From NCBI RefSeq assembly GCF_051020975.1, contig NC_135042.1, positions 960,001 to 1,024,000 of the forward strand: 64,000 nucleotides of DNA, in the 5' to 3' direction. This document shows, piece after piece, positions 37,601 to 49,285 of the stretch. This DNA comes from Osmia lignaria lignaria (Eukaryota > Arthropoda > Insecta > Hymenoptera > Megachilidae). Below the pieces are notes generated by a model. It saw only the letters and a program-made list of their open reading frames with translations. It made no database searches and had not been told where the DNA came from. Both the position numbers and the translations under genes were made by a program. Each line of letters starts with the position of its first letter. Position 1 is the first letter of the stretch.

Positions 37601-40600
37601 TATATCAAGATATTTAAAAGTTCCGAAGCCGCACCAACGTAATAGAGATACAGAAACACCGTGGCCCCTTTCTTTGATATAACTCTGCACTATTGCGAGC
37701 TGTAAATGCCACTTCCAGCTTAGCTGTGCAGAAGAAGAACAACAAGAAGAAGAAATATCTCGAAATATGTCCGTCAGGCCCCTTCCCTTGAGATATATCT
37801 GCAAATATCTCGGAAACGAAGCGAGCTATGAAAAAATGTTAAGAGACCTTTTTTGTAGAGAATTATGTTTCCTACAATTTATGTTCTATGATATTTTTTG
37901 ATCAGAAGCGTAGTTTTCGAGATATATCGAGATATTTAAAAGTTCCGAAGCCGCACCAACATAATAGAGATACAGAAACACCGTGGCCCCTTTCTTTGAG
38001 ATAACTCTGCACTAGTGCGAGCCGCAAATGCCACTTCCAGCTTAGCTGTGCAGAAGAAGAACAACAAGAAGAAGAAATATCTCGAAATATGTCCGTCAGG
38101 CCCCTTCCCTTGACATAAATCTGCAAATATCTCGGAAACGAAGCGAGCTATGGCAAAATGTTAAGAGACCTTTTTTGTAGAGAATTAAGTTTCCTACTTT
38201 TTATCTTCTATGATATTTTTTGATCAGATGCGTAGTTCTCGAGATATATCAAGATATTTAAAAGTTCCGAAGCCGCACCAACATAATAGAGATACAGAAA
38301 CACCGTGGCCCCTCTCTTTGAGATAACTCTGCACTATTGCGAGCTGGAAATGCCACTTCCAGTTTAGCTGTGCAGAAGAAGAACAACAAGAAGAAGAAAT
38401 ATCTCGAAATATGTCCGTTAGGCCCCTTCCCTTGAGATAAATCTGCAAATATCTCGGAAACGAAGCGAGCTATGGTAAAATGTTAAGAGACCTTTTTTGT
38501 AGAGAATTATGTTTCCTACAATTTATGTTCTATGATATTTTTTGATCAGAAGCGTAGTTTTCGAGATATATCGAGATATTTAAAAGTTCCGAAGCCGCAC
38601 CAACATAATAGAGATACAGAAACACCGTGGCCCCTTTCTTTGAGATAACGCTGCACTAGTGCGAGCTGGAAATGCCACTTCCAGTTTAGCTGTGCAGAAG
38701 AAGAACAACAAGAAGCAGAAATATCTCGAAATATGTCCGTTAGGCCCCTTCCCTTGAGATAAATCTGCAAATATCTCGGAAACGAAGCGAGCTATGGCAA
38801 AATGTTAAGAAACCTTTTTTGTAGAGAATTAAGTTTCCTACTTTTTATGTTCTATGATATTTTTTGATCAGATGCGTAGTTCTCGAGATATATCAAGATA
38901 TTTAAAAGTTCCGAAGCCGCACCAACATAATAGAGATACAGAAACACCGTGACCCCTTTCTTTGAGATAACTCTGCACTATTGCGAGCTGCAAATGCCAC
39001 TTCCAGCGTAGCTGTGCAGAAGAAGAACAACAAGAAGAAGAAATATCTCGAAATATGTCCGTCAGGCCTCTTCCCTTGAGATAAATCTGGAAATATCTCG
39101 GAAACGAAGAGAGCTATGGCAAAATATTAAGAGACCTTTTTTGTAGAGAATTAAGTTTCCTACTTTTTATGTTCTATGATATTTTTTGATCAGATGCGTA
39201 GTTCTCGAGATATATCAAGATATTTAAAAGTTCCGAAGCCGCACCAACATAATAGAGATACAGAAACACCGTGGCCCCTTTCTTTGAGATAACTCTGCAC
39301 TAGTGCGAGCCGCAAATGCCACTTCCAGCTTAGCTGTGCAGAAGAAGAACAACAAGAAGAAGAAATATCTCGAAATATGTCCGTCATGCCCCTTCCCTTG
39401 AGATAAATCCGCAAATATCTCGGAAACGAAGCGAGCTATGGCAAAACGTTAAGAGACCTTTTTTGTAGAGAATTAAGTTTCCTACTTTTTATGTTCTATG
39501 ATATTTTTTGATCAGATGCGTAGTTCTCGAGATATATCAAGATATTTAAAAGTTCCGAAGCCGCACAAACATAAAAGAGATACAGAAGCACCGTGGCCCC
39601 TTTCTTTGAGATAACTCTGCACTATTGCGAGCTGCAAATGCCACTTCCAGCTTAGCTGTGCAGAAGAAGAACAACAAGAAGAAGAAATATCTCGAAATAT
39701 GTCCGTCAGGCCCCTTCCCTTGAGATAAATCTGCAAATATCTCGGAAACGAAGCGAGCTATGGCAAAATGTTAAGAGAACTTTTTTGTAGAGAATTAAGT
39801 TTCCTACTTTTTATCTTCTATGATATTTTTTGATCAGATGCGTAGTTCTCGAGATATATCAAGATATTTAAAAGTTCCGAAGCCGCACCAACATAATAGA
39901 GATACAGAAACACCGTGGCCCCTTTCTTTGAGATAACTTTGCACTATTGCGAGCTGTAAATGCCACTTTCAGCTTAGCTGTGCAGAAGAAGAACAACAAG
40001 AAGAAGAAATATCTCGAAATATGTCCGTCAGGCCCCTTCCCTTGAGATATATCTGCAAATATCTCGGAAACGAAGCGAGCTATGGCAAAATGTTAAGAGA
40101 CCTTTTTTGTAGAGAATTATGTTTCCTACAATTTATGTTCTATGATATTTTTTGATCAGAAGCGTAGTTTTCGAGATATATCGAGATATTTAAAAGTTCC
40201 GAAGCCGCACCAACATAATAGAGATACAGAAACACCGTGGCCCCTTTCTTTGAGATAACTCTGCACTAGTGCGAGCCGCAAATGCCACTTCCAGCTTAGC
40301 TGTGCAGAAGAAGAACAACAAGAAGAAGAAATATCTCGAAATATGTCCGTCATGCCCCTTCCCTTGAGATAAATCTGCAAATATCTCGGAAACGAAGCGA
40401 GCTATGGCAAAACGTTAAGAGACCTTTTTTGTAGAGAATTAAGTTTCCTACTTTTTATGTTCTATGATATTTTTTGATCAGATGCGTAGTTCTCGAGATA
40501 TATCAAGATATTTAAAAGTTCCGAAGCCGCACAAACATAATAGAGATACAGAAACACCGTGGCCCCTTTCTTTGAGATAACTCTGCACTATTGCGAGCTG

Positions 40601-41850
40601 CAAATGCCACTTCCAGCTTAGCTGTGCAGAAGAAGAACAACAAGAAGAAGAAATATCTCGAAATATGTCCGTCAGGCCCCTTCCCTTGAGATAAATCTGC
40701 AAATATCTCGGAAACGAAGAGGGCTATGGCAAAATGTTAAGAGACCTTTTTTGTAGAGAATTAAGTTTCCTACAATTTATGTTCTATGATATTTTTTGAT
40801 CAGAAGCGTAGTTTTCGAGATATATCGAGATATTTAAAAGTTCCGAAGCCGCACCAACATAATAGAGATACAGAAACACCGTGGCCCCTTTCTTTGAGAT
40901 AACTCTGCACTAGTGCGAGCCGCAAATGCCACTTCCAGCTTAGCTGTGCAGAAGAAGAACAACAAGAAGAAGAAATATCTCGAAATATGTCCGTCAGGCC
41001 CCTTCCCTTGAGATAAATCTGCAAATATCTCGGAAACGAAGCGAGCGATGGCAAAATGTTAAGAGACCTTTTTTGTAGAGAATTAAGTTTCCTACTTTTT
41101 ATGTTCTATGATATTTTTCGATCAGATGCGTAGTTCTCGAGATATATCAAGATATTTAAAAGTTCCGAAGCCGCACCAACATAACAGAGATACAGAAACA
41201 CCGTGGCCCCTTTCTTTGAGATAACTCTGCACTATTGCGCGCTGCAAATGCCACTTCCAGCTTAGCTGTGCAGAAGAAGAACAACATGAAGAAGAAATAT
41301 CTCGAAATATGTCCGTCAGGCCCCTTCCCTTGAGATAAATCTGCAAATATCTCGGAAACGAAGCGAGCTATGGCAAAATGTTAAGAGACCTTTTTTGTAG
41401 AGAATAATGTTTCCTACAATTTACGTTCTATGATATTTTTTGATCAGAAGCGTAGTTTTCGAGATATATCGAGATATTTAAAAGTTCCGAAGGCGCACCA
41501 ACATAATAGAGATACAGAAACACCGTGGCCCCTTTCTTTGAGATAACTCTGCACTATTGCGACCTACAAATGCCACTTCCAGCTTAGCTGTGCAGAAGAA
41601 GAACAACAAGGAGAAGAAATATCTCGAAATATGTCCGTCAGGCCCCTTCCCTTGGGATATATCTGCAAATATCTCGGAAACGAAGCGAGCTATGACAAAA
41701 TGTTAAGAGACCTTTTTTGTAGAGAATTAAGTTTTCTACTTTTTATGTTCTATGATATTTTTTGATCAGATGCGTAGTTCTCGAGATATATCAAGATATT
41801 TAAAAGTTCCGAAGCCGCACCAACATAATAGAGATACAGAAACACCGTGG
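30870..41850. repeat. 17-unit tandem duplication, 5473-bp period
   Basis: Two adjacent, nearly identical copies, about 30.9-36.35 kb and 36.35-41.85 kb. Markers at exactly 5473-bp spacing include GAGCTGAAATGCC (31259/36732), ATATCGCGAAAT (31961/37434), CCAACGTAAT (32161/37634), GCTATGAAAAAATG (32353/37826), GACATAAATC (32639/38112), GTAAAATG (33003/38476), CATAAAAGAGATACAGAAGC (34096/39569) and CAACATGAAG (35810/41283). Units at the join show a chimeric structure at 36293-36410. It is the largest single amplification step visible in array 1. I noticed no difference within the copies, so it should be young. Confidence 0.88.
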
Positions 41851-44800
41851 CCCCTTTCTTTGAGATAACTCTGCACTAGTGCGAGCCGCAAATGCCACTT
41901 CCAGCTTAGCTGTGCAGAAGAAGAACAACAAGAAGAAGAAATATCTCGAAATATGTCCGTCAGGCCCCTTCCCTTGAGATAAATCTGCAAATATCTCGGA
42001 AACGAAGCGAGCTATGGCAAAATGTTAAGAGACCTTTCTTGTAGAGAATTAAGTTTCCTACTTTTCATGTAGTATGATATTTTTTGATAAGATGCGTAGT
42101 TCTCGAGATATATCGAGATATTTAAAAGTTCCGAAGCCGCACCAACATAATAGAGATACAGAAACACCGTGGCCCCTTTCTTTGAGATAACGCTGCACTA
42201 GTGCGAGCCGCAAATGCCACTTCCAGCTTAGCTGTGCAGAAGAAGAACAACAAGAAGAAGAAATATCTCGAAATATGTCCGTCAGGCCCCTTCCCTTGAG
42301 ATAAATCTGCAAATATCTCGGAAACGAAGTGAGCTATGGCAAAATGTTAAGAGACCTTTTTTGTAGAGAATTAAGCTTCCTACTTTTTATGTTCTATGAT
42401 ATTTTTTGATCAGATGCGTAGTTCTCGAGATATATCAAGATATTTAAAAGTTCCGAAGCCGCACCAACATAATAGAGATACAGAAACACCGTGGCCCCTT
42501 TCTTTGAGATAACTCTGCACTAGTGCGAGCCGCAAATGCCACTTCCAGCTTAGCTGTGCAGAAGAAGAACAACAAGAAGAAGAAATATCTCGAAATATGT
42601 CCGTCAGGCCCCTTCCCTTGAGATAAATCTGCAAATATCTCGGAAACGAAGCGAGCTATGGCAAAATGTTAAGAGACCTTTCTTGTAGAGAATTAAGTTT
42701 CCTACTTTTTATGTAGTATGATATTTTTTGATAAGATGCGTAGTTCTCGAGATATATCAAGATATTTAAAAGTTCCGAAGCCGCACCAACATAACAGAGA
42801 TACAGAAACACCGTGGCCCCTTTCTTTGAGATAACTCTGCACTATTGCGCGCTGCAAATGCCACTTCCAGCTTAGCTGTGCAGAAGAAGAACAACATGAA
42901 GAAGAAATATCTCGAAATATGTCCGTCAGGCCCCTTCCCTTGAGATAAATCTGCAAATATCTCGGAAATGAAGCGAGCTATGGCAAAATGTTAAGAGACC
43001 TTTTTTGTAGAGAATAATGTTTCCTACAATTTATGTGTATGATATTTTTTGATCAGAAGCGTAGTTTTCGAGATATATCGAGATATTTAAAAGTTCCGAA
43101 GGCGCACCAACATAATAGAGATACAGAAACACCGTGGCCCCTTTCTTTGAGATAACTCTGCACTATTGCGACCTACAAATGCCACTTCCAGCTTAGCTGT
43201 GCAGAAGAAGAACAACAAGAAGAAGAAATATCTCGAAATATGTCCGTCAGGCCCCTTCCCTTGGGATATATCTGCAAATATCTCGGAAACGAAGCGAGCT
43301 ATGGCAAAATGTTAACAGACTTTTTTGTAGAGAATTAAGTTTCCTACTTTTTATGTTCTATGATATTTTTTGATCAGATGCGTAGTTCTCGAGATATATC
43401 AAGATATTTAAAAGTTCCGAAGCCGCACCAACATAATAGAGATACAGAAACACCGTGGCCCCTTTCTTTGAGATAACTCTGCACTATTGCGAGCTGTAAA
43501 TGCCACTTCCAGTTTAGCTGTGCAGAAGAAGAACAACAAGAAGAAGAAATATCTCGAAATATGTCCGTCAGGCCCCTTCCCTTGAGATGTATCTGCAAAT
43601 ATCTCGGAAACGAAGCGAGCTATGGCAAAATGTTAAGAGACCTTTTTTGTAGAGAATTAAGTTTCCTACTTTTTATGTTCTATGATATTTTTCGATCAGA
43701 GGCGTAGTTCTCGAGATATATCAAGATATTTAAAAGTTCCGAAGCCGCACCAACATAATAGAGATACAGAAACACCGTGGCCCCTTTCTTTGAGATTACT
43801 CTGCACTATTGCGAGCTGTAAATGCCACTTCCAGTTTAGCTGTGCAGAAGAAGAACAACAAGAAGAAGAAATATCTCGAAATATGTCCGTCAGGCCCCTT
43901 CCCTTGAGATAAATCTGCAAATATCTCGGAAACGAAGAGGGCTATGGCAAAATGTTAAGAGACCTTTTTGTAGAGAATTAAGTTTCCTACAATTTATGTT
44001 CTATGATATTTTTTGATCAGAAGCGTAGTTTTCGAGATATATCGAGATATTTAAAAGTTCCGAAGCCGCACCAACATAATAGAGATACAGAAACACCGTG
44101 GCCCCTTTCTTTGAGATAACTCTGCACTAGTGCGAGCCGCAAATGCCACTTCCAGCTTAGCTGTGCAGAAGAAGAACAACAAGAAGAAGAAATATCTCGA
44201 AATATGTCCGTCAGGCCCCTTCCCTTGAGATAAATCTGCAAATATCTCGGAAACGAAGCGAGCGATGGCAAAATGTGAAGAGACCTTTTTTGTAGAGAAT
44301 TAAGTTTCCTACTTTTTATGTTCTATGATATTTTTCGATCAGATGCGTAGTTCTCGAGATATATCAAGATATTTAAAAGTTCCGAAGCCGCACCAACATA
44401 ACAGAGATACAGAAACACCGTGGCCCCTTTCTTTGAGATAACTCTGCACTATTGCGCGCTGCAAATGCCACTTCCAGCTTAGCTGTGCAGAAGAAGAACA
44501 ACATGAAGAAGAAATATCTCGAAATATGTCCGTCAGGCCCCTTCCCTTGAGATAAATCTGCAAATATCTCGGAAACGAAGCGAGCTATGGCAAAATGTTA
44601 AGAGACCTTTTTTGTAGAGAATAATGTTTCCTACAATTTACGTTCTATGATATTTTTTGATCAGAAGCGTAGTTTTCGAGATATATCGAGATATTTAAAA
44701 GTTCCGAAGGCGCACCAACATAATAGAGATACAGAAACACCGTGGCCCCTTTCTTTGAGATAACTCTGCACTATTGCGACCTACAAATGCCACTTCCAGC

Positions 44801-46600
44801 TTAGCTGTGCAGAAGAAGAACAACAAGGAGAAGAAATATCTCGAAATATGTCCGTCAGGCCCCTTCCCTTGGGATATATCTGCAAATATCTCGGAAACGA
44901 AGCGAGCTATGACAAAATATTAAGAGACCTTTTTTGTAGAGAATTAACTTTCCTACTTTTTATGTTCTATGATATTTTTTGATCAGATGCGTAGTTCTCG
45001 AGATATATCAAGATATTTAAAAGTTCCGAAGCCGCACCAACATAATAGAGATACAGAAACACCGTGGCCCCTTTCTTTGAGATAACTCTGCACTAGTGCG
45101 AGCCGCAAATGCCACTTCCAGCTTAGCTGTGCAGAAGAAGAACAACAAGAAGAAGAAATATCTCGAAATATGTCCGTCAGGCCCCTTCCCTTGAGATAAA
45201 TCTGCAAATATCTCGGAAACGAAGCGAGCTATGGCAAAATGTTAAGAGACCTTTCTTGTAGAGAATTAAGTTTCCTACTTTTCATGTAGTATGATATTTT
45301 TTGATAAGATGCGTAGTTCTCGAGATATATCGAGATATTTAAAAGTTCCGAAGCCGCACCAACATAATAGAGATACAGAAACACCGTGGCCCCTTTCTTT
45401 GAGATAACGCTGCACTAGTGCGAGCCGCAAATGCCACTTCCAGCTTAGCTGTGCAGGAGAAGAACAACAAGAAGAAGAAATATCTCGAAATATGTCCGTC
45501 AGGCCCCTTCCCTTGAGATAAATCTGCAAATATCTCGGAAACGAAGTGAGCTATGGCAAAATGTTAAGAGACCTTTTTTGTAGAGAATTAAGTTTCCTAC
45601 TTTTTATGTTCTATGATATTTTTTGATCAGATGCGTAGTTCTCGAGATATATCAAGATATTTAAAAGTTCCGAAGCCGCACCAACATAATAGAGATACAG
45701 AAACACCGTGGCCCCTTTCTTTGAGATAACTCTGCACTAGTGCGAGCCGCAAATGCCACTTCCAGCTTAGCTGTGCAGAAGAAGAACAACAAGAAGAAGA
45801 AATATCTCGAAATATGTCCGTCAGGCCCCTTCCCTTGAGATAAATCTGCAAATATCTCGGAAACGAAGCGAGCTATGGCAAAATGTTAAGAGACCTTTCT
45901 TGTAGAGAATTAAGTTTCCTACTTTTTATGTAGTATGATATTTTTTGATAAGATGCGTAGTTCTCGAGATATATCAAGATATTTAAAAGTTCCGAAGCCG
46001 CACCAACATAACAGAGATACAGAAACACCGTGGCCCCTTTCTTTGAGATAACTCTGCACTATTGCGCGCTGCAAATGCCACTTCCAGCTTAGCTGTGCAG
46101 AAGAAGAACAACATGAAGAAGAAATATCTCGAAATATGTCCGTCAGGCCCCTTCCCTTGAGATAAATCTGCAAATATCTCGGAAACGAAGCGAGCTATGG
46201 CAAAATGTTAAGAGACATTTTTTGTAGAGAATAATGTTTCCTACAATTTATGTTCTATGATATTTTTTGATCAGAAGCGTAGTTTTCGAGATATATCGAG
46301 ATATTTAAAAGTTCCGAAGGCGCACCAACATAATAGAGATACAGAAACACCGTGGCCCCTTTCTTTGAGATAACTCTGCACTATTGCGACCTACAAATGC
46401 CACTTCCAGCTTAGCTGTGCAGAAGAAGAACAACAAGAAGAAGAAATATCTCGAAATATGTCCGTCAGGCCCCTTCCCTTGGGATATATCTGCAAATATC
46501 TCGGAAACGAAGCGAGCTATGGCAAAATGTTAAGAGACCTTTTTTGTAGAGAATTAAGTTTCCTACTTTTTATGTTCTATGATATTTTTTGATCAGATGC
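40720..46600. repeat. 10-unit duplication, 3217-bp offset
   Basis: About 40.72-43.38 kb matches 43.94-46.60 kb. Markers are GAAGAGGGCTATGG (40717/43934), GCGAGCGATGG (41042/44259), CATAACAGAG (41180/44397), CCGAAGGCGCACC (41488/44705), CATGTAGTATGATA (42066/45283), GATAACGCTGCAC (42185/45402) and GAAGTGAGC (42327/45544). The offset is 3 bp short of 3220 because the left copy has small deletions, among them TTATGTGTATG near 43031, a lost C near 43319 and one T lost near 43967. The units at 43374 and 43696, with CCAGTTTAG and GAGATGTATC, sit between the copies and are not part of either. Confidence 0.8.
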
Positions 46601-49285
46601 GTAGTTCTCGAGATATATCAAGATATTTAAAAGTTCCGAAGCCGCACCAACATAATAGAGATACAGAAACACCGTGGCCCCTTTCTTTGAGATAACGCTG
46701 CACTAGTGCGAGCCGCAAATGCCACTTCCAGCTTAGCTGTGCAGAAGAAGAACAACAAGAAGAAGAAATATCTCGAAATATGTCCGTCAGGCCCCTTCCC
46801 TTGAGATAAATCTGCAAATATCTCGGAAACGAAGCGAGCTATGGCAAAATGTTTAGAGACCTTTTTTGTAGAGAATTAAGTTTCCTACTTTTTATGTTCT
46901 ATGATATTTTTTGATCAGATGCGTAGTTCTCGAGATATATCAAGATATTTAAAAGTTCCGAAGCCGCACCAACATAATAGAGATACAGAAACACCGTGGC
47001 CCCTTTCTTTGAGATAACTCTGCACTAGTGCGAGCCGCAAATGCCACTTCCAGCTTAGCTGTGCAGAAGAAGAACAACAAGAAGAAGAAATATCTCGAAA
47101 TATGTCCGTCAGGCCCCTTCCCTTGAGATAAATCTGCAAATATCTCGGAAACGAAGCGAGCTATGGCAAAATGTTAAGAGACCTTTCTTGTAGAGAATTA
47201 AGTTTCCTACTTTTTATGTAGTATGATATTTTTTGATAAGATGCGTAGTTCTCGAGATATATCAAGATATTTAAAAGTTCCGAAGCCGCACCAACATAAC
47301 AGAGATACAGAAACACCGTGGCCCCTTTCTTTGAGATAACTCTGCACTAGTGCGAGCCGCAAATGCCACTTCCAGCTTAGCTGTGCAGGAGAAGAACAAC
47401 AAGAAGAAGAAATATCTCGAAATATGTCCGTCAGGCCCCTTCCCTTGAGATAAATCTGCAAATATCTCGGAAACGAAGTGAGCTATGGCAAAATGTTAAG
47501 AGACCTTTTTTGTAGAGAATTAAGTTTCCTACTTTTTATGTTCTATGATATTTTTTGATCAGATGCGTAGTTCTCGAGATATATCAAGATATTTAAAAGT
47601 TCCGAAGCCGCACCAACATAATAGAGATACAGAAACACCGTGGCCCCTTTCTTTGAGATAACTCTGCACTAGTGCGAGCCGCAAATGCCACTTCCAGCTT
47701 AGCTGTGCAGAAGAAGAACAACAAGAAGAAGAAATATCTCGAAATATGTCCGTCAGGCCCCTTCCCTTGAGATAAATCTGCAAATATCTCGGAAACGAAG
47801 CGAGCTATGGCAAAATGTTAAGAGACCTTTCTTGTAGAGAATTAAGTTTCCTACTTTTTATGTAGTATGATATTTTTTGATAAGATGCGTAGTTCTCGAG
47901 ATATATCAAGATATTTAAAAGTTCCGAAGCCGCACCAACATAACAGAGATACAGAAACACCGTGGCCCCTTTCTTTGAGATAACTCTGCACTATTGCGCG
48001 CTGCAAATGCCACTTCCAGCTTAGCTGTGCAGAAGAAGAACAACATGAAGAAGAAATATCTCGAAATATGTCCGTCAGGCCCCTTCCCTTGAGATAAATC
48101 TGCAAATATCTCGGAAACGAAGCGAGCTATGGCAAAATGTTAAGAGACATTTTTTGTAGAGAATAATGTTTCCTACAATTTATGTTCTATGATATTTTTT
48201 GATCAGAAGCGTAGTTTTCGAGATATATCGAGATATTTAAAAGTTCCGAAGGCGCACCAACATAATAGAGATACAGAAACACCGTGGCCCCTTTCTTTGA
48301 GATAACTCTGCACTATTGCGACCTACAAATGCCACTTCCAGCTTAGCTGTGCAGAAGAAGAACAACAAGAAGAAGAAATATCTCGAAATATGTCCGTCAG
48401 GCCCCTTCCCTTGGGATATATCTGCAAATATCTCGGAAACGAAGCGAGCTATGGCAAAATGTTAAGAGACCTTTTTTGTAGAGAATTAAGTTTCCTACTT
48501 TTTATGTTCTATGATATTTTTTGATCAGATGCGTAGTTCTCGAGATATATCAAGATATTTAAAAGTTCCGAAGCCGCACCAACATAATAGAGATACAGAA
48601 ACACCGTGGCCCCTTTCTTTGAGATAACGCTGCACTAGTGCGAGCCGCAAATGCCACTTCCAGCTTAGCTGTGCAGAAGAAGAACAACAAGAAGAAGAAA
48701 TATCTCGAAATATGTCCGTCAGGCCCCTTCCCTTGAGATAAATCTGCAAATATCTCGGAAACGAAGCGAGCTATGGCAAAATGTTTAGAGACCTTTTTTG
48801 TAGAGAATTAAGTTTCCTACTTTTTATGTTCTATGATATTTTTTGATCAGATGCGTAGTTCTCGAGATATATCAAGATATTTAAAAGTTCCGAAGCCGCA
48901 CCAACATAATAGAGATACAGAAACACCGTGGCCCCTTTCTTTGAGATAACTCTGCACTAGTGCGAGCCGCAAATGCCACTTCCAGCTTAGCTGTGCAGAA
49001 GAAGAACAACAAGAAGAAGAAATATCTCGAAATATGTCCGTCAGGCCCCTTCCCTTGAGATAAATCTGCAAATATCTCGGAAACGAAGCGAGCTATGGCA
49101 AAATGTTAAGAGACCTTTCTTGTAGAGAATTAAGTTTCCTACTTTTTATGTAGTATGATATTTTTTGATAAGATGCGTAGTTCTCGAGATATATCAAGAT
49201 ATTTAAAAGTTCCGAAGCCGCACCAACATAACAGAGATACAGAAACACCGTGGCCCCTTTCTTTGAGATAACTCTGCACTATTGC
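44985..49285. repeat. 6-unit HOR, 1932-bp period, about 2.2 copies
   Basis: Units from 44983 onward recur at 46915 and 48847. Markers are ACCTTTCTTGTAG (45250, 47182, 49114), TGTAGTATGATATTTTTTGATAAG (45918, 47850 and others, given here by its TAGTATG and GATAAG changes), GCAGGAGAAG (45452/47384), AGACATTTTTTG (46213/48145) and ATGTTTAGAG (46849/48781). It is independent of the 6-unit HOR at 18.8 kb. The unit near 47237 is a hybrid of two neighbouring unit types. Confidence 0.8.
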
